The position numbers were made by a program, and so were the translations under genes. From positions 1 to 64,000 of the forward strand of contig JAXDRV010000138.1 in assembly GCA_034090805.1 (NCBI GenBank): DNA of 64,000 nt, read 5' to 3'. Under the pieces are notes generated by a model. It did not search any database, was not told the origin of the DNA, and was given only the letters and a program-made list of their open reading frames with translations. Origin of the DNA: Ornithomonoglobus_A sp034090805. Lineage in GTDB: Bacteria; Bacillota; Clostridia; UBA1381. Shown here in pieces: positions 34,746-43,218 of this stretch (the first letter of the stretch is position 1; every line of letters begins with the position of its first letter).

Positions 34746-35081
34746 TCACAGTCCGCTTTTTCTGAGCAGCTCCTCAATATGAGCGCCATGCTCTATTGAA
34801 TGGTCAAGCTCAAATATAAATTCAGGCGTGTACCTCAAATCAACACGTCTGCCCATTTCTCTGCGGACAAAGCCTGCGGCACTTTTTAAGCCCTCAAGCG
34901 CCTTTTTTTGGGTTTGTTCATCACCCATGACGGAGATGTACGCCTTTGCATAGCGCAAATCGTTTGTCACGTTTACCGCAACAACGCTTGTCATCATCGG
35001 AATGCGTGAATCCTTAAGCTCACGTATAACCGCCGCCAGCTCACGGCGCACCTCCTCATTTATTTTATCAATTCTTGCCAT
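34746..35081 (-). CDS. rbfA: Ribosome-binding factor RbfA
   Basis: A KH-fold protein needed for late 30S maturation, acting on the 16S 5' helix. The product begins MARIDKINEEVRREL and contains the conserved RYAKAYISV segment; length is about 111 residues. Upstream in-frame Met codons at 35093 and 35105 exist. The AAAGGAG site is 2 bases from 35093 and 14 from 35081, so the exact start is uncertain. It follows infB directly. Confidence 0.9.
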   Translation of the reverse strand: MARIDKINEEVRRELAAVIRELKDSRIPMMTSVVAVNVTNDLRYAKAYISVMGDEQTQKKALEGLKSAAGFVRREMGRRVDLRYTPEFIFELDHSIEHGAHIEELLRKSGL

Positions 35082-35109
35082 GTCTGTAACCATGACTCCT
35101 TTCAAAAAC

Positions 35110-37701
35110 CTATCTTGCGATTTCTTCCATTATATAACACTCTATCGTGTCGCCCTCTTTGATGTCGTTGAAGGCTTCGATTCCGAGACCGCATTCGAAG
35201 TTTTCGGCAACTTCTTTTGCATCGTCCTTGAAACGCTTCAGCGAATCGATCTTGCCCTCGTGAATGATAATACCGTCACGTACAAGACGGATTTCGGCAT
35301 TACGCTGAATTTTACCCTGCGTAACGTAACAGCCGGCAATCGTTCCGACTCCCGATACCTTGAATGTCTGACGTACCTCGGCATATCCGAGCATTTTTTC
35401 TTTATATTCAGGCTCAAGCATACCCTTCATGGCAGCCTCCATCTCCTCGATAGCCTGATAGATTACTCTGTACAGTCTTATATCAACCTCGTGCTGCTCC
35501 GCTGCGCTCAGCGCACCTGCGTCGGGACGAACGTTAAAGCCTATGATAATTGCGTTTGACGCATTTGCAAGCATTACGTCCGATTCGTTTATCGCACCGA
35601 CTCCGCCGTGGATTGCTCTTACTCTTACCTCATCGTTTGACAGCTTTTCTATCGATTGCTTAACAGCCTCAACGCTTCCCTGAACGTCCGCCTTGATGAT
35701 TACCGACAGCTCCTTCATGTTGCCCTCGTCAATCTGGCTGAACAGGTTATCGAGCGAAACCTTGACTACCTGGTTGAATTTGTTCTCCTGTATATCTCTC
35801 TTTCTCTGCTCCGCAACGTCACGGGCGAGCTTTTCGTTTGCGACAACCATGAACGTATCGCCGCCTGACGGAGCTTCGTTAAGTCCCAGCAGCTCCACAG
35901 GTGTTGACGGGAGCGCACTCTTTACACGTCTGCCCTTGTCGTTCACCATTGCTCTTATACGTCCCACTGCCGTTCCGGCTATTACGAAATCACCTACGTT
36001 GAGCGTACCGTTCTGAACAAGCACCGACGCTATCGGACCTCTGCTCTTGTCTATTCTTGCCTCGATAACCGTACCCTCGGCAGTTCTGTTCGGGTTAGCC
36101 TTAAGCTCCTGCATATCCGCAACAAGCAGCACCATCTCAAGCAGACCGTCGATATTTATATTCTTCTTTGCGCTGACCTCAACACATACGGTATCTCCGC
36201 CCCATTCCTCCGGAACAAGCTCGTACTCAACAAGAGCCTGCTTAACACGTTCGGGGTTTGCACCGTCCTTATCTATTTTATTTATTGCGACGATTATCTG
36301 CACTCCGGCAGCCTTTGCGTGATTTATTGCCTCGATTGTCTGCGGCATGATACCGTCGTCCGCAGCAACAACAAGTATCGCTATATCCGTAACCTGTGCG
36401 CCTCTTGCACGCATTGTGGTGAAGGCTTCGTGACCGGGCGTATCGAGGAAGGTTATATCTCTGTCGTTAAGTCTTACGCTGTACGCACCGATATGCTGCG
36501 TTATTCCGCCTGCCTCGGACGAGGTCACGCTTGTGTGACGGATTGCGTCAAGCAGCGAGGTCTTGCCGTGGTCGACGTGTCCCATGACTACGACAACCGG
36601 CGGACGCTCCTGAAGCTCCTCCGGCTTATCCGGTTCGGGCTTCTCCTGCATGAGCAGATCCTCCTTGGTTAGCACAATCTCTTGCTTTACGGTAATATCG
36701 TAATCTGCGCCTATAAGCTCTGCTGTTTCAAAATCTATGCTCTGGTTCATCGTTGCCATAACGCCCAGCATCATAAGCTTTTTAACTATTTCGGCTCCCG
36801 TTTTGCCTATCTTTGAAGCAAACTCGCCGACGGTAATTGTTTCGGGGATCTCAACCTCGGTAATTACCTTTGCTGGGATTATCTTCTTCTGATGTCCTTT
36901 TTTAATTTCCTTTGTATTTTCCTGACGATTCTTTCTGCGTCTGTTTTTGCTTCTGCCGCCCTCAAGCTTAATATTCTCAGGAACGAAGTCCTCTATTCTT
37001 TCACGCTCATTTATTTTATCAAGCTCAACAGTCGATGTACGTGTGTCGACATATCTCTTTCTGTCCTCGGTGTTTACGACGATTTCACCGCCGCTGCGGT
37101 CAACCTTGCTCAAATCAATCTTTGTGCCGGTCTGCTTTTTCGCCTGGTTGTGATGCTGCTTTTTGTCGGATTTTTTATCCTGCTTTTTATTAGCCTCTGC
37201 CTTCTTTGCTTCGGTAGCCTTCTTTTCGGCCTCTTCCTTAGCCTTTTTCTCGGCAGCGGCCTTCTTTTCGGCCTCTTCCTTGGCTTTCTTTTCGGCAGCG
37301 GCTTTCTTTTTAGCTTCTTCCTTGGCTTTTTTCTCCGCTTCCTCTCTTGCCTTTCTTTCAGCCTCTTCCTTTGCCTCCTGCTCGGCTTTTTGCTTTGCTT
37401 CTTCTGCGGCTTTCCTTTCGGATTCCGCCTTTTCCTCAGCTGCTTTTTCTTCTGCGGCTTTCTTTTTTGCCTTTTTGTTTAATGCTTCGGTAAGCTTTTC
37501 CTGAAGCTCCTCGGCGGTTATCTCGTATTCCTTTGTATAAATATCGAATATAGCTCCGGCTTCGTCATTTTTCAAAAGACTTGCCGGTCTGGGAGCGTTG
37601 ATTCCAACCTCTGCGAGCGCAGCCGAAAGCTCCTTGCTCGTTACGCTCAGATCCTTTGCTATATCTTTAAGCTGTATCGTTGACGTTGATGTTGATGCCA
37701 T
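35110..37701 (-). CDS. infB: Translation initiation factor IF-2
   Basis: A GTPase that places initiator tRNA on the 30S subunit. The 863-residue product has an IF2N domain at about 10-60. A Lys/Glu/Ala-rich charged linker at about 76-190 is strongly repetitive in DNA and protein. A second IF2N domain lies near 285-335, then the G domain with GHVDHGKT at 374-381, DTPGHE and NKID, and the C1/C2 domains. The Lys/Ala/Glu repeats (KAKEEAEKK units) may vary in length between strains. It lies within rimP-nusA-rnpM-infB. Confidence 0.96.
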   Translation of the reverse strand: MASTSTSTIQLKDIAKDLSVTSKELSAALAEVGINAPRPASLLKNDEAGAIFDIYTKEYEITAEELQEKLTEALNKKAKKKAAEEKAAEEKAESERKAAEEAKQKAEQEAKEEAERKAREEAEKKAKEEAKKKAAAEKKAKEEAEKKAAAEKKAKEEAEKKATEAKKAEANKKQDKKSDKKQHHNQAKKQTGTKIDLSKVDRSGGEIVVNTEDRKRYVDTRTSTVELDKINERERIEDFVPENIKLEGGRSKNRRRKNRQENTKEIKKGHQKKIIPAKVITEVEIPETITVGEFASKIGKTGAEIVKKLMMLGVMATMNQSIDFETAELIGADYDITVKQEIVLTKEDLLMQEKPEPDKPEELQERPPVVVVMGHVDHGKTSLLDAIRHTSVTSSEAGGITQHIGAYSVRLNDRDITFLDTPGHEAFTTMRARGAQVTDIAILVVAADDGIMPQTIEAINHAKAAGVQIIVAINKIDKDGANPERVKQALVEYELVPEEWGGDTVCVEVSAKKNINIDGLLEMVLLVADMQELKANPNRTAEGTVIEARIDKSRGPIASVLVQNGTLNVGDFVIAGTAVGRIRAMVNDKGRRVKSALPSTPVELLGLNEAPSGGDTFMVVANEKLARDVAEQRKRDIQENKFNQVVKVSLDNLFSQIDEGNMKELSVIIKADVQGSVEAVKQSIEKLSNDEVRVRAIHGGVGAINESDVMLANASNAIIIGFNVRPDAGALSAAEQHEVDIRLYRVIYQAIEEMEAAMKGMLEPEYKEKMLGYAEVRQTFKVSGVGTIAGCYVTQGKIQRNAEIRLVRDGIIIHEGKIDSLKRFKDDAKEVAENFECGLGIEAFNDIKEGDTIECYIMEEIAR

Positions 37702-37707
37702 TTATCA

Positions 37708-37977
37708 TCACCCTTTCTTCATTTCTGCAAGGCTCATGCATCGCTCATACAATCCCTCCTCAACGGGGCATTTTAAGTGACGCTCCACCATTTTCTTTTT
37801 CTGAGCCTTTTTTACACATTCGGCGCTTCTGCAAATATATGCGCCTCTGCCGAACTTCTTTTTTGCTGTATCAAGCACAGCCGTTCCGCTGTCGTTTACA
37901 ATTCTTATCAATGTGTCCTGCTCAAGCATCTGCCTGCACGCAACGCACATTCTCTCCGGTTTATGCCTGCCTGTCAT
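37708..37977 (-). CDS. rnpM: RNase P modulator RnpM (YlxR family)
   Basis: This 89-residue RNA-binding protein shows the YlxR signature PERMCVACR near 7-15 and GRGAYICR near 44-51. B. subtilis YlxR binds and modulates RNase P. It overlaps nusA by 4 bases and lies 6 bases before infB. The L7Ae-like ylxQ gene often found between ylxR and infB is absent here. Confidence 0.92.
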   Translation of the reverse strand: MTGRHKPERMCVACRQMLEQDTLIRIVNDSGTAVLDTAKKKFGRGAYICRSAECVKKAQKKKMVERHLKCPVEEGLYERCMSLAEMKKG

Positions 37978-38996
37978 ACCGCAAAAATATCTATCTTCCA
38001 GCCTGTGAGCTTTGCCGCAAGCCTTACGTTCTGACCCGACTTGCCTATCGCCAATGAAAGCTGGTATTCCGGAACACCTACGCTTGCGCTGTGCTCCTCC
38101 TCGTTGATTTCGATGGACTCAACCTTTGCGGGACTGAGCGCCGACGAAATATATTCCTTCGGATCCTCGCTCCATTTTACTATGTCTATCTTTTCGTCCT
38201 TAAGCTCGTCGCCTATGTTCTGTACTCTGATTCCTCTCGGACCTATGCAGGCACCCTGTGCGTCTATGTCGGGGTTGTTTGAATGTACTGCGATTTTTGT
38301 TCTTGAGCCGCCCTCTCGTGCAACACCCTTGATTTCGACTATTCCGTCGGCGATTTCGGGAACCTCAGTTTCAAACAGCTTTCTTACAAGACCGGGGTGC
38401 GTTCTTGAAAGAAGTATCTGCGTGCCCTTTGTTCCCTGGCGAACTCCGCTTACATAGCATTTCACAAGCTGACCCACCTCATACGTTTCGCCCTTCGGCT
38501 GTTCGTTTACATGAAGTATACCCTCTGTTTTGCCTATGTCAACGAATACGTTTCCTCTTTCTATTCTCTCTATTTCACCTACGACTATTTCGTTTGTTTT
38601 TTCGTTGTATTCACTGTATATTATTCCTCTTTCAGCCTCTCTGATTCTTTGCGTTATAACCTGCTTTGCGGTCATTGCGCTTACACGGCCGAAATCCTTG
38701 GGCGTTACCTCGATGTTCACAATATCGCCAAGCTCATAGCTCGGATTGATTTTCTTTGCGTCCTCTATGTCGATTTCCTCGCTGTCCTCAAACACAAGGT
38801 CAACTACCTTTTTCTGAGCCATTACCTGAACCTTTCCGTGCTCGCGGTCGATAAATACCTCAACATTCTGCGATGAGTTGAAATTCCTCTTATACGCAGC
38901 CACCAGCGCAGCCTCAAGCGCCTCGAATATAACATCCGGACTCATGCCCTTTTCCTCGCAAAGTGCCGTAAGAGCCTCCAACAATTCCTTATTCAT
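37974..38996 (-). CDS. nusA: Transcription factor NusA
   Basis: NusA binds RNA polymerase and affects pausing, termination and antitermination. The 340-residue product has the N-terminal polymerase-binding domain (1-~125), an S1 domain (~135-200) and two KH domains (GPRGIRVQ and GKSGQNVRLA mark them). It stops after KH2 and so lacks the C-terminal acidic repeats of E. coli NusA, as is usual in Firmicutes. It is translationally linked to rnpM. Confidence 0.95.
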   Translation of the reverse strand: MNKELLEALTALCEEKGMSPDVIFEALEAALVAAYKRNFNSSQNVEVFIDREHGKVQVMAQKKVVDLVFEDSEEIDIEDAKKINPSYELGDIVNIEVTPKDFGRVSAMTAKQVITQRIREAERGIIYSEYNEKTNEIVVGEIERIERGNVFVDIGKTEGILHVNEQPKGETYEVGQLVKCYVSGVRQGTKGTQILLSRTHPGLVRKLFETEVPEIADGIVEIKGVAREGGSRTKIAVHSNNPDIDAQGACIGPRGIRVQNIGDELKDEKIDIVKWSEDPKEYISSALSPAKVESIEINEEEHSASVGVPEYQLSLAIGKSGQNVRLAAKLTGWKIDIFAV

Positions 38997-39022
38997 TTTT
39001 TGTAACCTATCCTTTCTATGTC

Positions 39023-39472
39023 TTAAAAATCAAATGCAAGCCTTATATATGACGCTTCCTTGACGGGAACGCGGATCTCTCCGTCTATTTCCGCTGTTTT
39101 ATCCGCAAAACCGGTCAGCACTCCGCTGAACTCCTTTTCGCCGTTTATAGGCTTAAAAAGCTTCACGTCCACACGTCTGCCGATATAATACAGAAATTCA
39201 CGCTCCTTTGTGAGCCTTCTGTCAGCACCCGGCGACGATACCTCAAGCATATAGTTTCCCTCGATCGGATCAGCCTTGTCGAGTATAGGATCTATTGCCT
39301 TTGAAAATTCCTCGCAGTCATCTATTCCGACTCCGCCCTCCTTGTCGATGTAATATCTGAGAATATAATCCGCACCCTCCTTTTTGTAGGACACGTCAAC
39401 AATATACACTCCCAGCTCCTCTGCTGTCTTTTCGGCGAGCGCAAGCGCCTCCGATTCCGTTTTGTTTGCCAT
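39023..39472 (-). CDS. rimP: Ribosome maturation factor RimP
   Basis: RimP acts in 30S assembly. The 149-residue product shows the conserved YYIDKEGGVGIDDCEEFSKA region (split by family at about 55-75) and SSPGADRRL near 103. It is the first gene of the rimP-nusA-rnpM-infB operon. A consensus promoter and a perfect hairpin lie upstream. Confidence 0.94.
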   Translation of the reverse strand: MANKTESEALALAEKTAEELGVYIVDVSYKKEGADYILRYYIDKEGGVGIDDCEEFSKAIDPILDKADPIEGNYMLEVSSPGADRRLTKEREFLYYIGRRVDVKLFKPINGEKEFSGVLTGFADKTAEIDGEIRVPVKEASYIRLAFDF

Positions 39473-39514
39473 ATGCAGCCCCTTTCTCCCGTTTCAAAAC
39501 GCCTGATTAAAATT

Positions 39515-39541
39515 GAAAGAGTGGACTCAGTCCACTCTTTC
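39515..39541 (-). terminator. Perfect hairpin in the rimP leader
   Basis: GAAAGAGTGGA and TCCACTCTTTC pair over 11 bp with a 5-base loop. It lies downstream of the promoter at 39568-39596, so it is in the 5' leader of the operon, followed by AATTTTAATC. It may be a weak attenuator or the terminator of the LCP gene read from the same strand. Confidence 0.5.
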
Positions 39542-39567
39542 AGAATAAAATATTCTTAACATAATAC

Positions 39568-39596
39568 ATTATACCACAGTTTTTTGCTTATTTCAA
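39568..39596 (-). promoter_or_regulatory. Promoter of the rimP-nusA-infB operon
   Basis: On the minus strand TTGAAA (39596-39591), a 17-bp spacer and TATAAT (39573-39568) form a strong housekeeping promoter about 90 bases upstream of rimP. Confidence 0.8.
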
Positions 39597-39662
39597 GACC
39601 TTTTTGATATTTTTATAAAAATTTTACCTTATTTTTAAGTAAGTCTTAAAATAATAAAGCCG

Positions 39663-40748
39663 TCAGTTATCGTATCTTTCGTAATTTTGATCAAATTCGG
39701 CATCATAGTATCCTTCTTCATAAGTGAGGTTGTCGTTATATGTGCCGTATTCGTAGCTGTCGCTGTCGATTCCGATGCCCTTGTTGGGCGCTTCTACGGT
39801 GATGGTGTCTGCATCATAGCCGAATTCCGTGTTGATGAGCGTCTTGATTTCCTCAAGATTGGGAACCCATACCGAGCCGTTTACGCTGTCGTTTGCGTCC
39901 GTTCCCGGCAGCTGGAAGGTGCTCATGTTCGCAGATGTAAAGCCGGAAAGGTATTTTGAGTACTTTATAACATCCGAAATTGTAACGTTTGTCTTGATTT
40001 CAGAGGTGATGTCCTGGAAGATTGCCGGAATTTTTAATATAAGCGAAGCATTCAGCTTCTGGTCGATAAACGATTTTATAAATTCCTGCTGCAATGCTAT
40101 TCTGTCACGGTCGCCGTTTAAATATCCCTGACCGTGATTGTTTTTCCTGTATCGGAGCATCTGCACAACCTGCGAGCCGTTAAGGTCGTAGTTGCCGGGG
40201 GGGAGATTTATATGAAGCCCCTGAACCGGGTCGTCATAAACCATGCCCTCACCGTCACCGTGAATATCGGGGATTGTAAAGTTTACCGTTCCTATGTCGT
40301 TTATCACGTGGGCAACTGCGTCGAATGTAAAGTCAATATAATAGTTTATCGGTACTCCCGTAAGACGCGTAACCGCCTCGCAGGCTGCCTCGGGTCCGCC
40401 TATTTCGTCGTCGTCGCCTATATACGCATGAGCGGCATTTATCTTTTGATAGCGATTTCCGACAAACATACGGGTATCTCTCGGAATGGACAGAGCCTTT
40501 ATCGAATTTGTCGCCGCATCATACTGCGCAAGCATAATTGCATCTGTTCTCAGACCGTCAATATCCGTACACATCACAAGTACGTTTATCTTGTCATCCG
40601 TAGCTTCAACAACGGCATTGTCCGTCGGATTGGTTTTGCCGCCGAGCAATGCGTCAAAATCTATACCCATACACACCACCGCCGCTGCGGCTATGACTAT
40701 GAGTGACACCCCCAAAACCTGGAAATATCTTTTAACATTAAATTTCAT
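39663..40748 (-). CDS. LytR-CpsA-Psr family ligase
   Basis: LCP enzymes attach teichoic acids or other glycopolymers from lipid carriers to peptidoglycan outside the membrane. The 361-residue product has one N-terminal membrane helix (about 10-28). The LCP domain is at about 50-235, with the conserved LRTDAIMLAQ, SIPRDTR and GDRDRIALQQ segments whose Asp/Arg bind the pyrophosphate. A C-terminal domain of about 120 residues ends in a Tyr/Glu/Asp-rich tail. Which glycopolymer it attaches is not visible. Confidence 0.9.
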   Translation of the reverse strand: MKFNVKRYFQVLGVSLIVIAAAAVVCMGIDFDALLGGKTNPTDNAVVEATDDKINVLVMCTDIDGLRTDAIMLAQYDAATNSIKALSIPRDTRMFVGNRYQKINAAHAYIGDDDEIGGPEAACEAVTRLTGVPINYYIDFTFDAVAHVINDIGTVNFTIPDIHGDGEGMVYDDPVQGLHINLPPGNYDLNGSQVVQMLRYRKNNHGQGYLNGDRDRIALQQEFIKSFIDQKLNASLILKIPAIFQDITSEIKTNVTISDVIKYSKYLSGFTSANMSTFQLPGTDANDSVNGSVWVPNLEEIKTLINTEFGYDADTITVEAPNKGIGIDSDSYEYGTYNDNLTYEEGYYDAEFDQNYERYDN

Positions 40749-40815
40749 ACCGAAGTTTTCCTTCCATCAGATGTCTGTATGGATTGCTTAATGCAGTCCA
40801 TATGTATACACTCTT

Positions 40816-40844
40816 ATTATATACGCTGGTTCATTACAAGTCAA
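40816..40844 (-). promoter_or_regulatory. Promoter of the LCP gene
   Basis: On the minus strand TTGACT (40844-40839), a 17-bp spacer and TATAAT (40821-40816). Because the LCP gene has its own promoter, the transcript starting further upstream at about 41095 is likely independent. Confidence 0.75.
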
Positions 40845-40931
40845 GACTAAATTTTTAATATTTTTAAAACAATTCATTACATTTATATTACACATACACA
40901 CCGCTTATTATGTGCGGCTTTCGCCAAACAC

Positions 40932-41095
40932 AAAAAAAAGACCTAGACGCAGCCTGTTGGATGACGACGAATAGAATCTTTTTTTTTGTCCGATTTAACG
41001 GACTGAATTAGAGAGAGAATGTAAGCAGACATTTGTTATAAATTGAGAGAAGTCTACTCACATCGCAGAAACAGCAACATTCAAGGCCGCTTCAT
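40932..41095 (-). ncRNA. Candidate small RNA with own promoter and terminator
   Basis: This makes up the main content of the 40749-41178 gap. A perfect consensus promoter (41102-41130) fires on the minus strand. About 164 bases later a hairpin runs into eight T (40939-40932). The predicted RNA has a stem pairing ATGTGAGTAGAC with GTCTGCTTACAT (two G-U pairs) and a small hairpin GTCCG/CGGAC. Its ends can pair as GCGGCCT...GTTG with CAAC-AGGCTGC. No start codon with ribosome site and credible frame is present. The rod-like end pairing recalls 6S RNA, but I cannot confirm any family. Confidence 0.55.
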
Positions 41096-41101
41096 ATTTG
41101 C

Positions 41102-41130
41102 ATTATATCACTTTAAAGAAGAATTGTCAA
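41102..41130 (-). promoter_or_regulatory. Consensus promoter of the candidate small RNA
   Basis: On the minus strand TTGACA (41130-41125), exactly 17 bp, TATAAT (41107-41102), with TG one base upstream of the -10. This is among the strongest-looking promoters in the window, yet no protein gene follows for 350 bases. Confidence 0.85.
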
Positions 41131-41178
41131 GTACTTTTTTTAAAAAATTTCAAATTTTTCATTTTTGTTAAATTTATG

Positions 41179-41793
41179 TTACCGCTGCTGCTTTACGGTG
41201 GCTTTTCTTTTGGTTTTTTTCTTTTCGCTTTTGCACCCGGGATAGACCCTGCCTATGGGAACATCAAAGCATTCCGACAAATCCGCAGCGCTTTCGAGGC
41301 TGTAGTCCTCGATAATTCTCAGCAGCACTCTTGCGCAGGCATACGCATCGTCATACGCATGGTGGTGTGAAAACGAAACTCCGAGTGCGCTGCACAGTCT
41401 GTTAAGCTTGTGGCTTTCAAGCTCCGGATAAGCCTTCTGTGACAGCTTGACGGTACACATATGGCTAAACACGGGATATTCTATTCCGAAATAATCGAGC
41501 GTTGCGCACAGTGCGGTTATGTCAAATGAGGTGTTGTGCGCTATTACGAGCTTTTTGTCGAGATACGGCTTCACCATCGGCCAGTATTTGTCGAAGGTGG
41601 GCTTGTACATCACGCTTTCGGGGGTGATGCCGTGTATTTTTATGTTGTATTCCTTAAATTCAAACGGCACCGGCTTTATAAGTATTTCCTTCTGCTCTGT
41701 TATTTTGTTGTTTTCAACGACACATATGCCCATACTGCAAAGACTGGTAAATGCCGAGGTCGCCGTTTCAAAATCAATTGCGACAAAATCCAT
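41179..41793 (-). CDS. DnaQ-like 3'-5' exonuclease (DEDDh)
   Basis: The 204-residue product begins MDFVAIDFET and shows all DEDDh positions: D7 and E9, the Asp in AHNTSFD near 95, and the His-Asp in HHAYDDA near 142. Such stand-alone proteins can proofread for Pol III or trim DNA or RNA, and the role here is unknown. A Lys/Arg-rich tail of about 20 residues follows a short C-terminal region. The frame opens at 41856, but those codons lie over the promoter; GAGGGGG sets the start at 41793. Confidence 0.88.
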   Translation of the reverse strand: MDFVAIDFETATSAFTSLCSMGICVVENNKITEQKEILIKPVPFEFKEYNIKIHGITPESVMYKPTFDKYWPMVKPYLDKKLVIAHNTSFDITALCATLDYFGIEYPVFSHMCTVKLSQKAYPELESHKLNRLCSALGVSFSHHHAYDDAYACARVLLRIIEDYSLESAADLSECFDVPIGRVYPGCKSEKKKTKRKATVKQQR

Positions 41794-41818
41794 AAATTTA
41801 CACCCCCTCAAGTATATA

Positions 41819-41878
41819 ATTATATACCAAAATGTCAGTGTTGTCAATATTGACAATGTATTAAAAATATGTTACAAT
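41819..41878. promoter_or_regulatory. Divergent promoters sharing a 16-bp palindrome
   Basis: The perfect palindrome TTGTCAATATTGACAA (41841-41856) contains TTGACA in both directions. On the plus strand, TTGACA (41850) with 17 bp to TACAAT (41873-41878) drives mtnN-luxS. On the minus strand, TTGACA (41847-41842) with 17 bp to TATAAT (41824-41819) drives the exonuclease. The two polymerases would compete, and one repressor could shut both. Confidence 0.8.
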
Positions 41879-41912
41879 AAAATGTAAACGATTTATTAAA
41901 GGAGAGTTTTAA

Positions 41913-42608
41913 ATGCTTATCGGTATAATCGGAGCTATGGAAATGGAGGTTGAGGGACTTAAGGCTGTTATGGACAGTCCCGTTTCCGAAACAATCAGCT
42001 CAGTTACATATTACAGAGGTAGGATAAACGGTACGGAGTGTGTTGTTGCCTGCGCCGGGATAGGCAAGGTAAATGCCGCCGTATGTGCACAGACTATGAT
42101 ATTGAAATATTCTCCGGCGTGCGTAATCAACACGGGCGTTGCGGGAGGACTTGAGTCGGGACAGAAGCCGGGCGATATTGTTATAGCCGATTCGGTGGTG
42201 GAGCATGACATGGACACAACGCCGTGCGGTGATGCGCCGGGATTTATCAACGGTATCGACAGGGTATACATGGACTGCGACAGGGAGCTTGCCGACAAAT
42301 TATATGAGGCTGCGTGCATGACGGGCGGCGGCAGAGTTTCACGAGGGATAATCGCATCGGGAGATCAGTTTATAGCGTCCACCGAGCAGCGGAACAGGAT
42401 AATAGAAACATTCCGTGCCTCCGCAGCCGAAATGGAGGGAGCGAGTATCGGACACGTATGCTGCCTTGCCGGTGTTCCTTTCGGCGTTATACGTGCGGTA
42501 TCCGACGGTGCGGACAGCAGCAGTACGGTTGATTTTCCGACGTTTGCGAAGGCAGCGGCGGAAAATTCGGTCGGCATATTATTAAAGCTTTTGGAGATAA
42601 TACATTAA
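41913..42608 (+). CDS. mtnN: MTA/SAH nucleosidase
   Basis: It cleaves S-adenosylhomocysteine and methylthioadenosine to adenine plus the ribosyl thioether. The 231-residue product begins with IGIIGAMEMEVEGL, with catalytic Glu in that segment and later AAEMEGASIGHVC and SDGADS. luxS follows after 24 bases and consumes its product S-ribosylhomocysteine. Confidence 0.96.
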   Translation: MLIGIIGAMEMEVEGLKAVMDSPVSETISSVTYYRGRINGTECVVACAGIGKVNAAVCAQTMILKYSPACVINTGVAGGLESGQKPGDIVIADSVVEHDMDTTPCGDAPGFINGIDRVYMDCDRELADKLYEAACMTGGGRVSRGIIASGDQFIASTEQRNRIIETFRASAAEMEGASIGHVCCLAGVPFGVIRAVSDGADSSSTVDFPTFAKAAAENSVGILLKLLEIIH

Positions 42609-42632
42609 AGCGTAAGCGGAACGGAGATTGAC

Positions 42633-43097
42633 ATGAACATGATTAAAAGTTTCCTTGTAGACCATACGCGTCTTAAGGAGGGTATATATATTTCACGCAT
42701 AGACGGCGACTGCGTTACGTATGATTTGCGCTTTTGCCGTCCGAATACAGGCATAATTCTCGATAACGGCGCCGTTCACACAACGGAGCATATGCTTGCC
42801 ACATTTTTGAGAAATTCCGAAATAGCGGACAGCGTGGTTTATTTCGGACCGATGGGCTGCCAGACGGGATTTTATCTCATAGTGCGTGACAGTGTTGAGC
42901 CGAGAGAGGTTCTCGGTATACTGAAGGATTGCCTGAAAAAGGTAATGGAGCATGACGGCTCTGTATTCGGAGCATCGGCTAAGGAGTGCGGCAATTACAT
43001 TAACCTTGATTTAAACAAGGCAAAAAAGGTTTGCGGCCCGTATATGAGCATACTTGAGAATATAGATGATGTTATGACATATGAAGATATAAAATAA
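42633..43097 (+). CDS. luxS: S-ribosylhomocysteine lyase LuxS
   Basis: LuxS splits S-ribosylhomocysteine into homocysteine and the AI-2 precursor DPD. The metal ligands are H49 and H53 (HTTEH) and C119 (KECGNY), with the catalytic C76 in GPMGCQTGFY. At 154 residues it has the normal length. With mtnN it completes SAH recycling; AI-2 signalling itself cannot be claimed from the gene alone. Confidence 0.96.
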   Translation: MNMIKSFLVDHTRLKEGIYISRIDGDCVTYDLRFCRPNTGIILDNGAVHTTEHMLATFLRNSEIADSVVYFGPMGCQTGFYLIVRDSVEPREVLGILKDCLKKVMEHDGSVFGASAKECGNYINLDLNKAKKVCGPYMSILENIDDVMTYEDIK

Positions 43098-43107
43098 CAT
43101 TTTTTGC

Positions 43108-43136
43108 TTGACTTTTCGGCGGTGATGTGTTATTAT
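43108..43136 (+). promoter_or_regulatory. Promoter of icd
   Basis: TTGACT (43108-43113), 17-bp spacer, TATTAT (43131-43136), about 80 bases before the icd start. Confidence 0.7.
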
Positions 43137-43152
43137 ATTAAAGTAATCTGTG

Positions 43153-43187
43153 CAGGGAGGTTCTGATTTCGGAGTCTCCCTGTTTTG
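43153..43187 (+). terminator. Terminator-like hairpin in the icd leader
   Basis: CAGGGAG (43153-43159) pairs with CTCCCTG (43176-43182), followed by TTTTG. It lies after the icd promoter and before the icd start, so it could be an attenuator; alternatively it ends read-through from luxS. Confidence 0.5.
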
Positions 43188-43218
43188 TTAGCTTATATTA
43201 ATGAAAGGAATGATCCCT

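Noticed and set aside
36892..37482. Plus-strand frame rich in Phe, Leu and Gly opposite infB, resembling a membrane protein
   Set aside because: It is the reverse reading of the Lys/Glu/Ala repeats of IF-2 and has no start signals.
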